Shown here: positions 55,907 through 64,000 of the stretch, one piece after another
Layout: each line of letters starts with the position of its first letter
Position numbering within the stretch: position 1 is the stretch's first letter
NCBI GenBank assembly: GCA_029243025.1
Contig: JAQWSU010000015.1
Span: 1 to 64,000 of the forward strand
Length of the DNA: 64,000 nucleotides
Reading direction: 5' to 3'
DNA from: Pirellulaceae bacterium
GTDB lineage: Bacteria > Planctomycetota > Planctomycetia > Pirellulales > Pirellulaceae
The notes under the pieces: model-generated
The model's database searches: none
The model's input: the letters and a program-made list of their open reading frames with translations, nothing else
What the model was told of the DNA's origin: nothing
Made by a program: the position numbers and the translations under genes

Positions 55907-58054
55907 TTACCGTTTTGAATCGTTTTTTAGGAGTCGATGGACCAGGATCGCGGCTTGGCTGCGGCTGAGTTGGGAGTCTGGTTTACTGGGTGGAGGAATT
56001 GTTTTCTTGAGCATTCCGGAAGTGATTTTCGTCGCCTCGGTGATGGTTAACTTCTGATCCGGATAAGCAAGAACGGTTCGTCCATTCTTTCCTTCGCGTA
56101 CATCGTATTTTAGGAAGGGCTCCGCGGACTGTGTGGAATGGTCGTACAGTGTTTCCATGTATTTGAAGGCTGGGTGGCCCCGCGGGACGTCGTTGAAGTG
56201 CGCGGCAGTAATGCTGAGTGGAATCCGGAAGCCTTTCACCACCATCTGTGCGAATTCGCCCTTGGTGATCGGATCGTTCGGGCGGAATCGGTAGGCTTCT
56301 TTGTTTAGATCCGAGAGGCTTGCTGCGGGCCTATCTCTTTGGAAGTCTTGCAATTGATTGCCTGCCACGGCGCCAAGTAAACTCAGGGTCTGCACGGCCT
56401 CAAATCCTGCTGCGTCAGCTGGAAGATCGGTGTAAAAGAACAGCACGCACCCTTGTTGCAGCAGCTCGTTCTGAATCAGGCTGACCGGGACCTGACCAAT
56501 TTCCAGCTGGTTGTCAATCGCCAACGCAGCCGCAACGCCTGCCGCCTGTCCAAGTGAGGCCCAAACGGGCTCCATGCGGACGGTGCACATTGCTACGTGA
56601 GTGCAGGAAATACCAACTGGAAAGAGAATGCCTTGGTGACGTTTAGGCACCATCACTTCGTAGGGGATTTGGTAAGGGCCAGTAACATCGAATAGGTGCA
56701 GGGTCCCTTCTGCCGCCCCGGTCCCTGATCTGGGTTCTTGGCGGACCGTGGCGCCTTGTACATTGTGTGAATCAATTCCGTAGACTCCGATTGCCACCGA
56801 ATTCGGATTGAGTGGTCCACGCAATCCATTGCCACGGAGATCCTTGTGCACGTCGCTTTCTGTCAGTGTATAACGTCCCTCAATTCGCCGGCCCTGACGT
56901 ACATAAAGTCGATAGGGTAGATGATGGTTGTCTTGGAATTCATCTTCCGGAAGGCCGACGTTGGGGGAGCCGCCTTCGGTTTGGATGTAGTAAAGCCAAC
57001 CCAGGTCATAGTTGCGATAGATTTGCTCGATCTCGCGTCTTTCCTCCCAGTCCGCTAGTACCCATCGCGTTCCATGTCCCGTCAGATCGCCTCCCCAGCT
57101 GATTCCCAGTAAATCAAACTTTTGGTTGGGGATAATCGGTTTGCTGTTTCGATTCCAACGATACTTTGCCGCGTCGTAGTCTGGCGGGGGATCTTTGATC
57201 CGAAAGGGGTGATCGGCACGACCATAATCCTTGCCGGTTAGACGGTAGGTGAATGCTTGGGACCGATGATCTGCTGCTCCCGTACTTTCGGGCAGGGTAG
57301 TGGCCCGCAATACGCCCGCAACACTCCGGAAAAAATTCGTGTAGATACGTCCGGCATGAGGTTCTTCTTTTGAACGTGCTTCCCGTCCGATGCGAAATGG
57401 GATGTTCGCAAAAGCTGCCAAATCTGTCTCGTAGGTTGCATCAATAATTACTTTGGCGACGTACGTTTGTTTTTTGCCGAGTTTTCCCTGGTTATCGCGG
57501 TCTTGTGTAATGACTCCGGTGATCCGATCGCCCGTCATGAGTACATCTACAGCGACCTGGTTGAAACGTGTTGTGATTGTCTTTAATTCGGCAACCATTT
57601 CAGCGAAAATTCGAGCTGCCGTGTGGGGTTCCCAGGCTCTACCTTCTGCCACATTCCAGGGGAGAGAAGGGTTTCGATGGAGGTGCGCCTTCACGAGTGG
57701 ATCTTCAGCCAGCTTGGTGCGATGATAATGGCTGACTCGTTGTCGAAATTCCTCGATCACCCCACTGTTGGACTCGACGTACAAATCGTCCAGTCGGATC
57801 ACGCCAGAGGAAAGTACGCCACCTAGTACGGGCGACTGCTCAATGATGATCACGTTTTTGTCTGCACGAGCCGCTGCGATTGCGGCGGCAACTCCCGCTG
57901 GCGTCCCACCAACGACAAGGACATCGTAGGCATTTGTCGATGCCGGACTCGTTCTTGTAGGCTCGACGCCAGCTTTTGTTGAATCGCAGAGGGGTGAAAG
58001 TAATCCAAGACAAAGCAGAAGTAGGCGGAGCCAATGAGTTGGGACGCTGGGCAT
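55907..58054 (-). CDS. Exported FAD-dependent oxidoreductase with C-terminal SLH-like region
   Basis: The 715-residue protein has a signal peptide (about 1-28), then YDVLVVGGTPAGVAAA (43-58) and GGVLSSGV of the FAD_oxidored family. ATYETDLAA and RMEPVWASLGQAAGVAAA match the paralogue at 50519. From about residue 575 there is an extra region with YRFRPNDPITKGEFAQMVV, FNDVPRGHPAFKYMETLYDH and LSRSQAAILVHRLL, which follow the S-layer homology pattern. Such domains anchor proteins to the envelope. An SLH-like tail on an FAD oxidoreductase is unusual. The gene is 80 bases upstream of the large sialidase-like gene on the same strand, so the two are probably co-transcribed. Confidence 0.87.
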   Translation of the reverse strand: MPSVPTHWLRLLLLCLGLLSPLCDSTKAGVEPTRTSPASTNAYDVLVVGGTPAGVAAAIAAARADKNVIIIEQSPVLGGVLSSGVIRLDDLYVESNSGVIEEFRQRVSHYHRTKLAEDPLVKAHLHRNPSLPWNVAEGRAWEPHTAARIFAEMVAELKTITTRFNQVAVDVLMTGDRITGVITQDRDNQGKLGKKQTYVAKVIIDATYETDLAAFANIPFRIGREARSKEEPHAGRIYTNFFRSVAGVLRATTLPESTGAADHRSQAFTYRLTGKDYGRADHPFRIKDPPPDYDAAKYRWNRNSKPIIPNQKFDLLGISWGGDLTGHGTRWVLADWEERREIEQIYRNYDLGWLYYIQTEGGSPNVGLPEDEFQDNHHLPYRLYVRQGRRIEGRYTLTESDVHKDLRGNGLRGPLNPNSVAIGVYGIDSHNVQGATVRQEPRSGTGAAEGTLHLFDVTGPYQIPYEVMVPKRHQGILFPVGISCTHVAMCTVRMEPVWASLGQAAGVAAALAIDNQLEIGQVPVSLIQNELLQQGCVLFFYTDLPADAAGFEAVQTLSLLGAVAGNQLQDFQRDRPAASLSDLNKEAYRFRPNDPITKGEFAQMVVKGFRIPLSITAAHFNDVPRGHPAFKYMETLYDHSTQSAEPFLKYDVREGKNGRTVLAYPDQKLTITEATKITSGMLKKTIPPPSKPDSQLSRSQAAILVHRLLKNDSKR

Positions 58055-58590
58055 GTCAGTTCTATTGTTCCTTACTCAAGTCAGAGATTTTGAGTCCTGC
58101 AAAGTGCATTCGCTTTGGGAAATCTATTTTCAGTACTTCAATCCGATGCTGATACCGTGCCCAATGATGAATTAGAATTAGCTTACGCCCAGTTTAGTTC
58201 AATTTTGCCTGGTAAGGAAATGAGTTGGTTTCGATCCAGTTTGTGATAGCAGGAAACGGCTGTGCCTCGAGCGATCGCGATTGCGGGGAGAATGGCTGGG
58301 GATGTTGTTTGGGAGACGAACGTGCCTGGGCTGAACTGACTTGGGAGCGCTTCAGAATGTTTCGGTTTTGAATTGTCAAAAAAATAGGCCGTTAGTAGAT
58401 CTTTGACGGCTGGGGAAATTTTAATAAACTCGTCGTTCGCACCGCGACGATCGGAGTCAGTTTGTCGGCGAATGGTGCGTTTAGGAAATTCTAGGATTGG
58501 ATCGTTGAGGACGGAGACACAGCGACGAGACTGTTGATGATTCCGGCGGACCGGAAGATTTGATCCCGTCGATGATTCAGACAAAAAAAA
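58055..58590. other. Divergent intergenic region
   Basis: About 535 bases between the FAD oxidoreductase (minus) and the DUF6807 gene (plus). A 150-residue minus-strand frame (58183-58635) overlaps the DUF6807 start and lacks motifs, so it is not called. No RNA gene or repeat is seen. Confidence 0.5.
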
Positions 58591-58596
58591 GAGGAA
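58591..58596 (+). promoter_or_regulatory. Ribosome-binding site of the DUF6807 gene
   Basis: GAGGAA lies nine bases before the ATG at 58606 and decides that start against the divergent overlapping frame. Confidence 0.65.
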
Positions 58597-58605
58597 CACG
58601 ACATC

Positions 58606-59685
58606 ATGATCTTTCGTAATTGTTTTTGTCGTCATGGGATTACTTTCAATATCTTTCTGGTTTTCGTGGTCGTCGCTTTATTGAAAGGTTCGGCCGTTGC
58701 GACTGAACTCGGTCAGGTGGCGGTGACTTGTGATGGCCGCTCAGAGAACCAAATAGATAAACCAGGGGCAGGCAAGCCAAACCGAAACCCATCCGTTTGC
58801 GATCAGACGCCCGGTGATGCTCATCCCACCGAAAGCGTGACGTTTCGGAAGCAGGACGATGGGGTCGATGTTTGGGTAGGAAAACAGCGGGTTGCAGAGT
58901 TTGTCCACACAGAAGATCCAGTAGGACGACCGTTTATTTCCAACCTTCACACGCTTGATGGGATTAAGGTCACTCGAAACTATCCGGTGAGCGAGGAAGA
59001 TCAACAGGACCATCCGCATCATCAAGGTTTGTTTCACACATTTTCACAAGTGAACGGAATTGACTATTGGCACATGAAGGGTGTTACCCGTCATCGCCGC
59101 TTCCTGATTGAACCAACAACCGGATCGGATTCGTCATTTGCTACCGAAAGCGTCTATCTGGATCGCGACGGTAAGACCCCACTCCTCAAAGAGGTGATTG
59201 TCTACTCCTTCTACGTGACAAAAATTGGCTTGTTGATCACGGTGAATGCGACGATCGAAGCGGAAGCAGAGCAAGTTGTTTTGGGGTCGAAGGAGGAGGG
59301 CGGATTCGCGGTTCGTATGTCGAGTGACTTGCGGGTTGAGTCCGGTGGAAAGATGGTTGACAATCAGCAGCGTCGTGGAGGCAAAGAGATTTGGGGGAAA
59401 ACCGCTCGATGGGTGGATAATTCAGGAAGAAAAGAAAATCGCTGGGTTGGTGTGACCATCCTCACGCATCCTGAGGGTTGGGGTTCCTATTATTGGCATG
59501 CGCGTGATTATGGATTGGTAACCGCGAATCCGCTAGGGCCGCTCAATAAGGCACCGGATCGCAGCTTGAACAAGGGAGAAACACTCAACTTTAAGTATGG
59601 TGTTTTGGTTCACTCGAACGAAGACAGTGATGAATATTCTCCGACTCAAGCGCAAGTGGAATACGAGCGACTGGCAACACCCTGA
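58606..59685 (+). CDS. DUF6807 / PmoA-like exported protein
   Basis: The 359-residue protein has an N-terminal hydrophobic segment (about 13-32) that looks like a signal peptide. Its core motif DHPHHQGLFHTFSQVNGIDYW matches the DHPHH...NGxDFW signature of DUF6807 (annotated in databases as PmoA-like, though not part of methane monooxygenase). GWGSYYWHARDYGLVTANPLG is the other conserved block. Members are common in planctomycetes near sugar dehydrogenases and sulfatases; the activity is unknown and a link to carbohydrate metabolism is inferred. The segment between signal and core is longer than usual and rich in Asp and Pro. It stands divergent from the FAD oxidoreductase. Confidence 0.85.
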   Translation: MIFRNCFCRHGITFNIFLVFVVVALLKGSAVATELGQVAVTCDGRSENQIDKPGAGKPNRNPSVCDQTPGDAHPTESVTFRKQDDGVDVWVGKQRVAEFVHTEDPVGRPFISNLHTLDGIKVTRNYPVSEEDQQDHPHHQGLFHTFSQVNGIDYWHMKGVTRHRRFLIEPTTGSDSSFATESVYLDRDGKTPLLKEVIVYSFYVTKIGLLITVNATIEAEAEQVVLGSKEEGGFAVRMSSDLRVESGGKMVDNQQRRGGKEIWGKTARWVDNSGRKENRWVGVTILTHPEGWGSYYWHARDYGLVTANPLGPLNKAPDRSLNKGETLNFKYGVLVHSNEDSDEYSPTQAQVEYERLATP

Positions 59686-59849
59686 GATAGGAGTGTAACG
59701 AAGATTGCGTTTTTTCTTCACGAATCGTTCGCGGAGTCGATGGCATGCGGTCCGACCGCGTTGGATGGTGACGTTGGCCGTAACACGATCGTGTTGATTT
59801 GTGCGTGGAATTCACATCACTTGCAACCCGCTTCATTTTGATTGAGTCG

Positions 59850-61079
59850 TTAGGCTGCGGCTAGCCGAAAGCGTCGCCGCAGATGCTGGATTTTGCGGTG
59901 CAACCGCCCCTTGGGCTTCTCAGCTTTTCTTGTCGGTAATCGTGTGATCTGAGCCTGGATCGCTTGAATCAGGTCCTCTCGGCCGATCGATTGAAGGCCC
60001 TGGATAACTTCAGGCATGGTGAGATAGTCGTAACGCGCTTGAATCTTGATGTTGTCAACCATTTTCGGGGTGACTTCGTTGTGCTGAAAGGTGGTGAAAC
60101 GGTGTAGTCTCTTCGCGATTAGCAGGCCGATCATCGTACGGACGCACTTTTCGCATCGAGAACAATTTGCTTCGTGGGGAGAGGAGGTCCACCAACCGTG
60201 GCAAACTTGCAGCGTGTTGAAAGCAGGTTCCCATTCGGCGATCATTCGAATTTTGTCTAATCGGGCAACCTGAGCTTGCATGTGACTGACTTGCACGGCT
60301 GCGGTTGAATATTGGATGTCGAGCAATGGATGGGATCCGTGCGGGACTTGCGTTGTGCCTTGCTCTCCTACCGACCCGATCAGAGCGTTGCTGAGGTAGC
60401 TAGGTGATGCGATAAGTGGGGCGAGGAATGCTCCGCTGTGTGCGGCATAATAAAAGGCCCCTCGAAACGGATGGAGTTGTCGGATGTTTGTATCGAGCCG
60501 GATGACATCGAAACCGATTTGGTTGCCTAGTTTTTCGAGTCGTTTCGCCTGTGCTTCATAACGGGCACGCATAAATGACGACTCGTTGCCATGAGGGCGA
60601 TCGAGGAAACTGAATCCAAACGCATAGAGAACTGTCTGAATTGAATTTGGATGCTGAAGGGGGAAACGACGTCGGTTTTCGGCAAGCATTGCCAATGCAT
60701 CGACGCCGCCTGACATAAGTGCCACCGTGCGACGTTGACTTTCAGGTTTGCTGTACCGCAGACCTTGCGTCGGTTCGATTTCTATGTTGCCGCAGCGCTG
60801 GTACCATGAATTGAGTAATTTGGACGCTTGACGAAGTCCATTAGCAAGTTTTTCATCGAGTGTTCCATCAATTTGAACTCGACGCTCGCCTTCCCAAACT
60901 GCAATGGGTAGGCCTGGCAGAACAAATGCTTCGGGTAACGCTTCGAGGTGTGCAGCGAGAGGGGGACCCGCTTCGTAGTAAATCTCGACGGGTGGTAAAT
61001 AACAGTCCTCGTACACGAATCTCGCCTCGATGCGAGCTCGATCCCCTCTCGTCTGCCGCTTGATGTTTTCGATTCGCAC
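59850..61079 (-). CDS. PP-loop ATPase-like protein (QueC / asparagine-synthase-like)
   Basis: The frame starts with a GTG at 61079, with GGAAGG about ten bases upstream, giving 409 residues. LMSGGVDALAML (121-132) is the SGGxD pyrophosphatase loop of N-type ATP-dependent ligases. Four cysteines (293, then CSRCEKC at 306-312) resemble the zinc site of QueC. The C-terminus is basic. Related proteins occur in surface polysaccharide clusters and probably activate a carboxyl or amide group as adenylate; the substrate is unknown. It follows a glycosyltransferase by 240 bases on the same strand. Confidence 0.8.
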   Translation of the reverse strand: MRIENIKRQTRGDRARIEARFVYEDCYLPPVEIYYEAGPPLAAHLEALPEAFVLPGLPIAVWEGERRVQIDGTLDEKLANGLRQASKLLNSWYQRCGNIEIEPTQGLRYSKPESQRRTVALMSGGVDALAMLAENRRRFPLQHPNSIQTVLYAFGFSFLDRPHGNESSFMRARYEAQAKRLEKLGNQIGFDVIRLDTNIRQLHPFRGAFYYAAHSGAFLAPLIASPSYLSNALIGSVGEQGTTQVPHGSHPLLDIQYSTAAVQVSHMQAQVARLDKIRMIAEWEPAFNTLQVCHGWWTSSPHEANCSRCEKCVRTMIGLLIAKRLHRFTTFQHNEVTPKMVDNIKIQARYDYLTMPEVIQGLQSIGREDLIQAIQAQITRLPTRKAEKPKGRLHRKIQHLRRRFRLAAA

Positions 61080-61319
61080 TTTTGATCAACCTTCCGGATA
61101 TGCAGGATAGGGTCTCGGAAAGATTCGATCTTGCCGGTTTCTGCGTTCGATCGCCTACGCCTGGCCAATGGAATTTCGGCGATCTTGTGGGAAAAAGTTG
61201 GGCTGTTTACACCAAGGCTGAAAACCTGAATTTGTCATTGGTGTTGGCAAGTGGGGGTCGAATGGACTTGCTGCTTAACCTGCTTCATGCAGACCTGCGT
61301 GGGCGAAAATGCCGCGGCG

Positions 61320-62246
61320 TTAGGCCGACATCGGGGGATGGCGAGGCCGTGTTTGGGGGGGCTGCCCCAGGTTCTGCATTGGTTGAGTATCGTTGGGTCG
61401 ATCGATCCCCTGCGATGATGGAACGATCTGTGGGGCGGTTGGATTTAAGCCTTGTTCTGTCCACTTCAGCTGACTTCTTCGGGTTCGTGCTCGGATCGCA
61501 TTGTTAGTTTTCCAGCTTTCTCGCGTCACATAGTCACGGCGATGAAACAGATGAACGGCCACCGCCCGATGGCGAATTTGTTTACCATAGATACCGGAGT
61601 TTACTAAGCGTTCACCCAGTTCGCGGTCCAAGCCACCGTACTTCATCTCTTCATTGAAACCGTTGATCTTCACGACGTCCGCCCGCCAAGCGGAAACGTT
61701 GTGTCCATTAAAGGTCGGGCGCGTTGGTGTAATCTGATCCATGTATCTGGCAATCTGCTCGTTTCGAGTCAGTCGAAGCAGCTTGCGGTTCCAGCCAAGA
61801 CCACGATGGCGCAACCAATTTCCGTCGAAAGCATCACCGGTTTGGATCGACTCTTGATTGATCCGTTGACTGAGTTGTTTTGGCAAACGAACCACGCCAC
61901 CTGAGAGAAATCGGCCCGGTTCCGCGAGAGCGACATGTTTTGCCAGAAAATCTTGCCGGGGCAAACAATCGCCGTCCGTAAACAGCAGATACGGACAACT
62001 TGCTTTCCTTATGGCCTGGTTCAGTATCTGGCACTTACGAAATCCTCGGTCCTCCTGCCAGATGTGATGGATTGTCAGCGGGCAACGGGCACGTAATCGA
62101 TCAATGGTTTCATGCGTCCTCTCATCGGATCCGTCGTCCGCAATCACGAGTTCGAAGTGGCGGTAGGTTTGAATTTCGTACCCCCAAATTACCCGCTCAA
62201 GCCAAGCGGGATGGTTGTACGTTGTAATAATGACGGAAACTTTCAT
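61320..62246 (-). CDS. Family 2 glycosyltransferase
   Basis: The 308-residue protein opens with VSVIITTYNHPAWLERVI (3-20), then IADDGSD (35-41), EDRGFRKCQILNQAI (65-79) and the metal-binding FTDGDC (89-94). These are GT2 motifs of the chondroitin-polymerase-like type. A C-terminal segment FNGHNVSAWRADVVKINGF then YGGLDRELGERL is the galactosyltransferase-like catalytic tail. It has no signal or membrane helix, so it is cytoplasmic. It probably adds a sugar to a surface glycan. It lies 53 bases after the BKACE gene. The last ~40 residues are Pro/Gln-rich and unlike the family. Confidence 0.88.
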   Translation of the reverse strand: MKVSVIITTYNHPAWLERVIWGYEIQTYRHFELVIADDGSDERTHETIDRLRARCPLTIHHIWQEDRGFRKCQILNQAIRKASCPYLLFTDGDCLPRQDFLAKHVALAEPGRFLSGGVVRLPKQLSQRINQESIQTGDAFDGNWLRHRGLGWNRKLLRLTRNEQIARYMDQITPTRPTFNGHNVSAWRADVVKINGFNEEMKYGGLDRELGERLVNSGIYGKQIRHRAVAVHLFHRRDYVTRESWKTNNAIRARTRRSQLKWTEQGLNPTAPQIVPSSQGIDRPNDTQPMQNLGQPPQTRPRHPPMSA

Positions 62247-62299
62247 GATGTCTCCATGGCGTCAGCGAGACCAGTCGAAAAACGAAGCGATAGCCCAGG

Positions 62300-63151
62300 T
62301 TAACTAGCCAGGGGGAGGTCCATCGTGCGGCTCGTTTGGATACCGATGATCTCCCGAGTCTGCTCGGCCGTGGCAAGCTCACGTCCGGCTGCACAGGCGA
62401 GCTTGGCAACACGCTCAATTAAACCTGCGTTCGTTGCCAGTTTTTTCGTTTCCCAGTCGTAATAAATGGCATCTTCTAATCCGACTCGTGCGTGCCCCCC
62501 CATGGTGACAGCTAACGAGTTGATGAAGAATTGAAACCGTCCGATACCGGTCGCGGCCCAGGTTGTTCCTTTGGGAAGTGCTCGAACTACGGTGCAAAGG
62601 TTTTCAGCGGTGGCACTCAATGTGCCAAGAGATCCCAGCAGGATATTGGCGTAGAACGGAGGGTCGATGAAACCCTTTCGAATTAAGTAATGTGCGTAAT
62701 CGACCATGCCCAGATCGAAGATTTCCATCTCGGGAATGATTCCTCGTTGTTTCATCGCACTCGCTAATTGTTGCACCATCTGAGGGTCGTTGATCGAAGC
62801 CTGTTTGGGGAAGTTTAGCGATCCAAGCGTGAGGGAACCCAAATCAGGAACCAGTTGTAGCACTTCACTCCGTTGCCAGAACTCACCATACACACGGCCG
62901 CTGCATGACCCTGAAATCAATAATTCAGGACACTCATCACGCACACCGTAGAAAATCTCACCGTAGATTTCCTTCGTATAGGTGGGGGTCTCGTCAAGAT
63001 CTCTCGCATGAAGATGAAGGATTGTGGCGCCAGCATCACGGCAACGTTTGGCATCCGCAATGATTTCTTTTGGCGAAATGGGCACATGCGGTGTGTCCTT
63101 CTTCATCGGAATCATTCCAGTAATCGCGGCGTTGATAATGAGTGGTTCCAT
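62300..63151 (-). CDS. Beta-keto acid cleavage enzyme (BKACE / DUF849)
   Basis: The 283-residue protein shows the BKACE family core. NAAITG (7-12) and PHVPISPKEI (21-30) are followed by LHLHARD, with zinc-ligand histidines 46 and 48; the third ligand is probably Glu226 in VGLEDAIYY. SGSCSGR (80-86) and MEIFDLG (142-148) are also typical. AAAGG six bases before the ATG supports the start. Known members cleave beta-keto acids with acetyl-CoA, for example 3-keto-5-aminohexanoate in lysine fermentation. Location beside a glycosyltransferase and an ATP-grasp-like gene is unusual for a purely catabolic enzyme and suggests it makes or recycles a carboxylated building block. Confidence 0.88.
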   Translation of the reverse strand: MEPLIINAAITGMIPMKKDTPHVPISPKEIIADAKRCRDAGATILHLHARDLDETPTYTKEIYGEIFYGVRDECPELLISGSCSGRVYGEFWQRSEVLQLVPDLGSLTLGSLNFPKQASINDPQMVQQLASAMKQRGIIPEMEIFDLGMVDYAHYLIRKGFIDPPFYANILLGSLGTLSATAENLCTVVRALPKGTTWAATGIGRFQFFINSLAVTMGGHARVGLEDAIYYDWETKKLATNAGLIERVAKLACAAGRELATAEQTREIIGIQTSRTMDLPLAS

Positions 63152-63207
63152 GCTTGATCCTTTGCTCGATGAAAGGTAGGCGGAAGTGGGATGTAGGGAG
63201 AGCTGCC

Positions 63208-63999
63208 TTAGGCTGCTTCGCCTTGGGGTTTGGCCGGAGTACAGGCTCCAAGCAGTTTGACAAGCCGCGGATGTAATTCAAAATTTCCAGCGGTTAGATA
63301 CATGCCCGCAATTGCTGCATAGCTTCGGGCAACAAACGGTGTCGTGTAAGCGGTACCTTCTCCCGTAGGTTGCGAGAGGTTTGGATAAGGGTTCGCTTCC
63401 CAGACCACAAGTTTTCCGTCCGGGGTGTAACTGTAATCAAAGGCCACTAAATCAAGTTGAAGTGCACGTCGCACTGCCTGTAGCGTTTCGTGATTGGGAT
63501 CGGGTTGCTCTAGGTAAGCGATTTCTTCTGATTGGGTCGAACGGTTATGGATACGCTGTGCTGCGTGGACTTCCCAATGGCGAGAAACGATTAAGTGTCG
63601 AGGAACGCCGTAATCTCCCGCGGCGACGTAACGATATTTGCGATAGTGACCATCTCCTGGATCACGCACATCGATGAATTCAGCGGCGGCTGGACAAGCA
63701 AACTGGTCCCAAGGAACTCTCGCCAATTCAGTTCGGTTATGGACGAGGCATGTGGGAGCCGAATGCTTGCGGTCTTCGCGGATGATCAATGGAAAGCGAA
63801 GGTCTTGCGAGCGTTCGGTAAAACCTCTCGGATCGCTCACGCGGATTGCACGGGGCACGCGCACCTCAAGTTTTGAGATGATTCGTGCTCCCGATGTTTT
63901 GGTTGCGCGCGAAAGATTTTGAACTGGATTAATAATTGCTATGCCGCGTTGCTCACATTGCTGTTGAAGCTGCTGTAAGCGTTTCCATGATCCTCTCGG
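63208..63999 (-). CDS. ATP-grasp-like protein (5' end outside the window)
   Basis: A GTG at 63864 opens a 218-residue frame, but the frame stays open upstream to the right edge with protein-like content (CEQRGIAIINPVQNLSRATK), so the gene begins beyond the window; 263 codons are visible. The C-terminal part includes VAFDYSYTPDGKLVVWEANPYPN, the Mg-ATP signature of ATP-grasp enzymes, and YRKYRYVAAGDY is the preceding strand. ATP-grasp proteins join a carboxylate to an amine or thiol. It is 57 bases upstream of the BKACE gene, so the two are probably co-transcribed with the glycosyltransferase. The substrate is unknown. Confidence 0.8.
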   Translation of the reverse strand, partial: PRGSWKRLQQLQQQCEQRGIAIINPVQNLSRATKTSGARIISKLEVRVPRAIRVSDPRGFTERSQDLRFPLIIREDRKHSAPTCLVHNRTELARVPWDQFACPAAAEFIDVRDPGDGHYRKYRYVAAGDYGVPRHLIVSRHWEVHAAQRIHNRSTQSEEIAYLEQPDPNHETLQAVRRALQLDLVAFDYSYTPDGKLVVWEANPYPNLSQPTGEGTAYTTPFVARSYAAIAGMYLTAGNFELHPRLVKLLGACTPAKPQGEAA

Positions 64000-64000
64000 C

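Noticed and set aside
58183-58635. 150-codon minus-strand frame
   Set aside because: It overlaps the well-supported DUF6807 start, has no motif and no ribosome-binding site.
61082-61507. 141-codon plus-strand frame
   Set aside because: It overlaps the end of the family 2 glycosyltransferase and has no family features.

Overview
The window looks like chromosomal DNA of a planctomycete, probably a marine Pirellulales-type bacterium. This is inferred from a giant LEPR-XLL-type surface protein, two PEP-CTERM proteins, several secreted sialidase-like and FAD-oxidoreductase proteins, a DUF6807 (PmoA-like) protein and a sulfotransferase. No tRNA, rRNA, intact insertion sequence, CRISPR array or phage was seen.

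Layout. (1) Bases 2-30685, minus strand: one uninterrupted reading frame of 10,228 codons whose 3' end lies beyond the left edge. It starts with an LEPR-XLL-like motif. It continues through about 5,900 residues of low-cysteine beta-helix-like repeats, an RTX-like block, 13 SdrD-B-like repeats, a dockerin-like EF-hand pair, a LamG-like domain, a seven-blade FG-GAP/VCBS block and a second RTX-like block. It ends, within the window, in exact-length 183-bp tandem repeats. (2) Bases 31211-36703, minus strand: a compact tailoring cassette made of an O-methyltransferase, a radical SAM enzyme with a long C-terminal domain, a 288-residue protein homologous to that C-terminal domain, a possible 28-residue peptide, and a complete flavin-dependent (tryptophan-type) halogenase. 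This cassette is the best candidate for an undescribed system. (3) Bases 37337-40753: a small membrane protein, an AlkB-type alkane monooxygenase and a GT-C-type membrane glycosyltransferase with a small coupled gene. (4) Bases 41589-46134: a heptamer/nonamer microsatellite, then two paralogous PEP-CTERM proteins flanking a secreted parallel beta-helix protein. (5) Bases 46298-59685: an island of exported enzymes of probable glycan metabolism (two sialidase-like proteins, two FAD oxidoreductases, an esterase, a DUF6807 protein), plus a sulfotransferase and a peroxiredoxin. (6) Bases 59850-63999, minus strand: an apparent operon of an ATP-grasp-like protein (cut by the right edge), a BKACE enzyme, a family 2 glycosyltransferase and a QueC-like PP-loop protein.

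How the parts fit. The giant protein and the PEP-CTERM proteins are probably surface or matrix components. The exported enzymes suggest scavenging of complex, possibly sulfated or sialic-acid-like glycans. The halogenase cassette is co-directional with the giant gene and lies directly upstream of it; a functional link is possible but only inferred. Translations and repeat counts were made by eye, so domain limits inside the giant protein are approximate.
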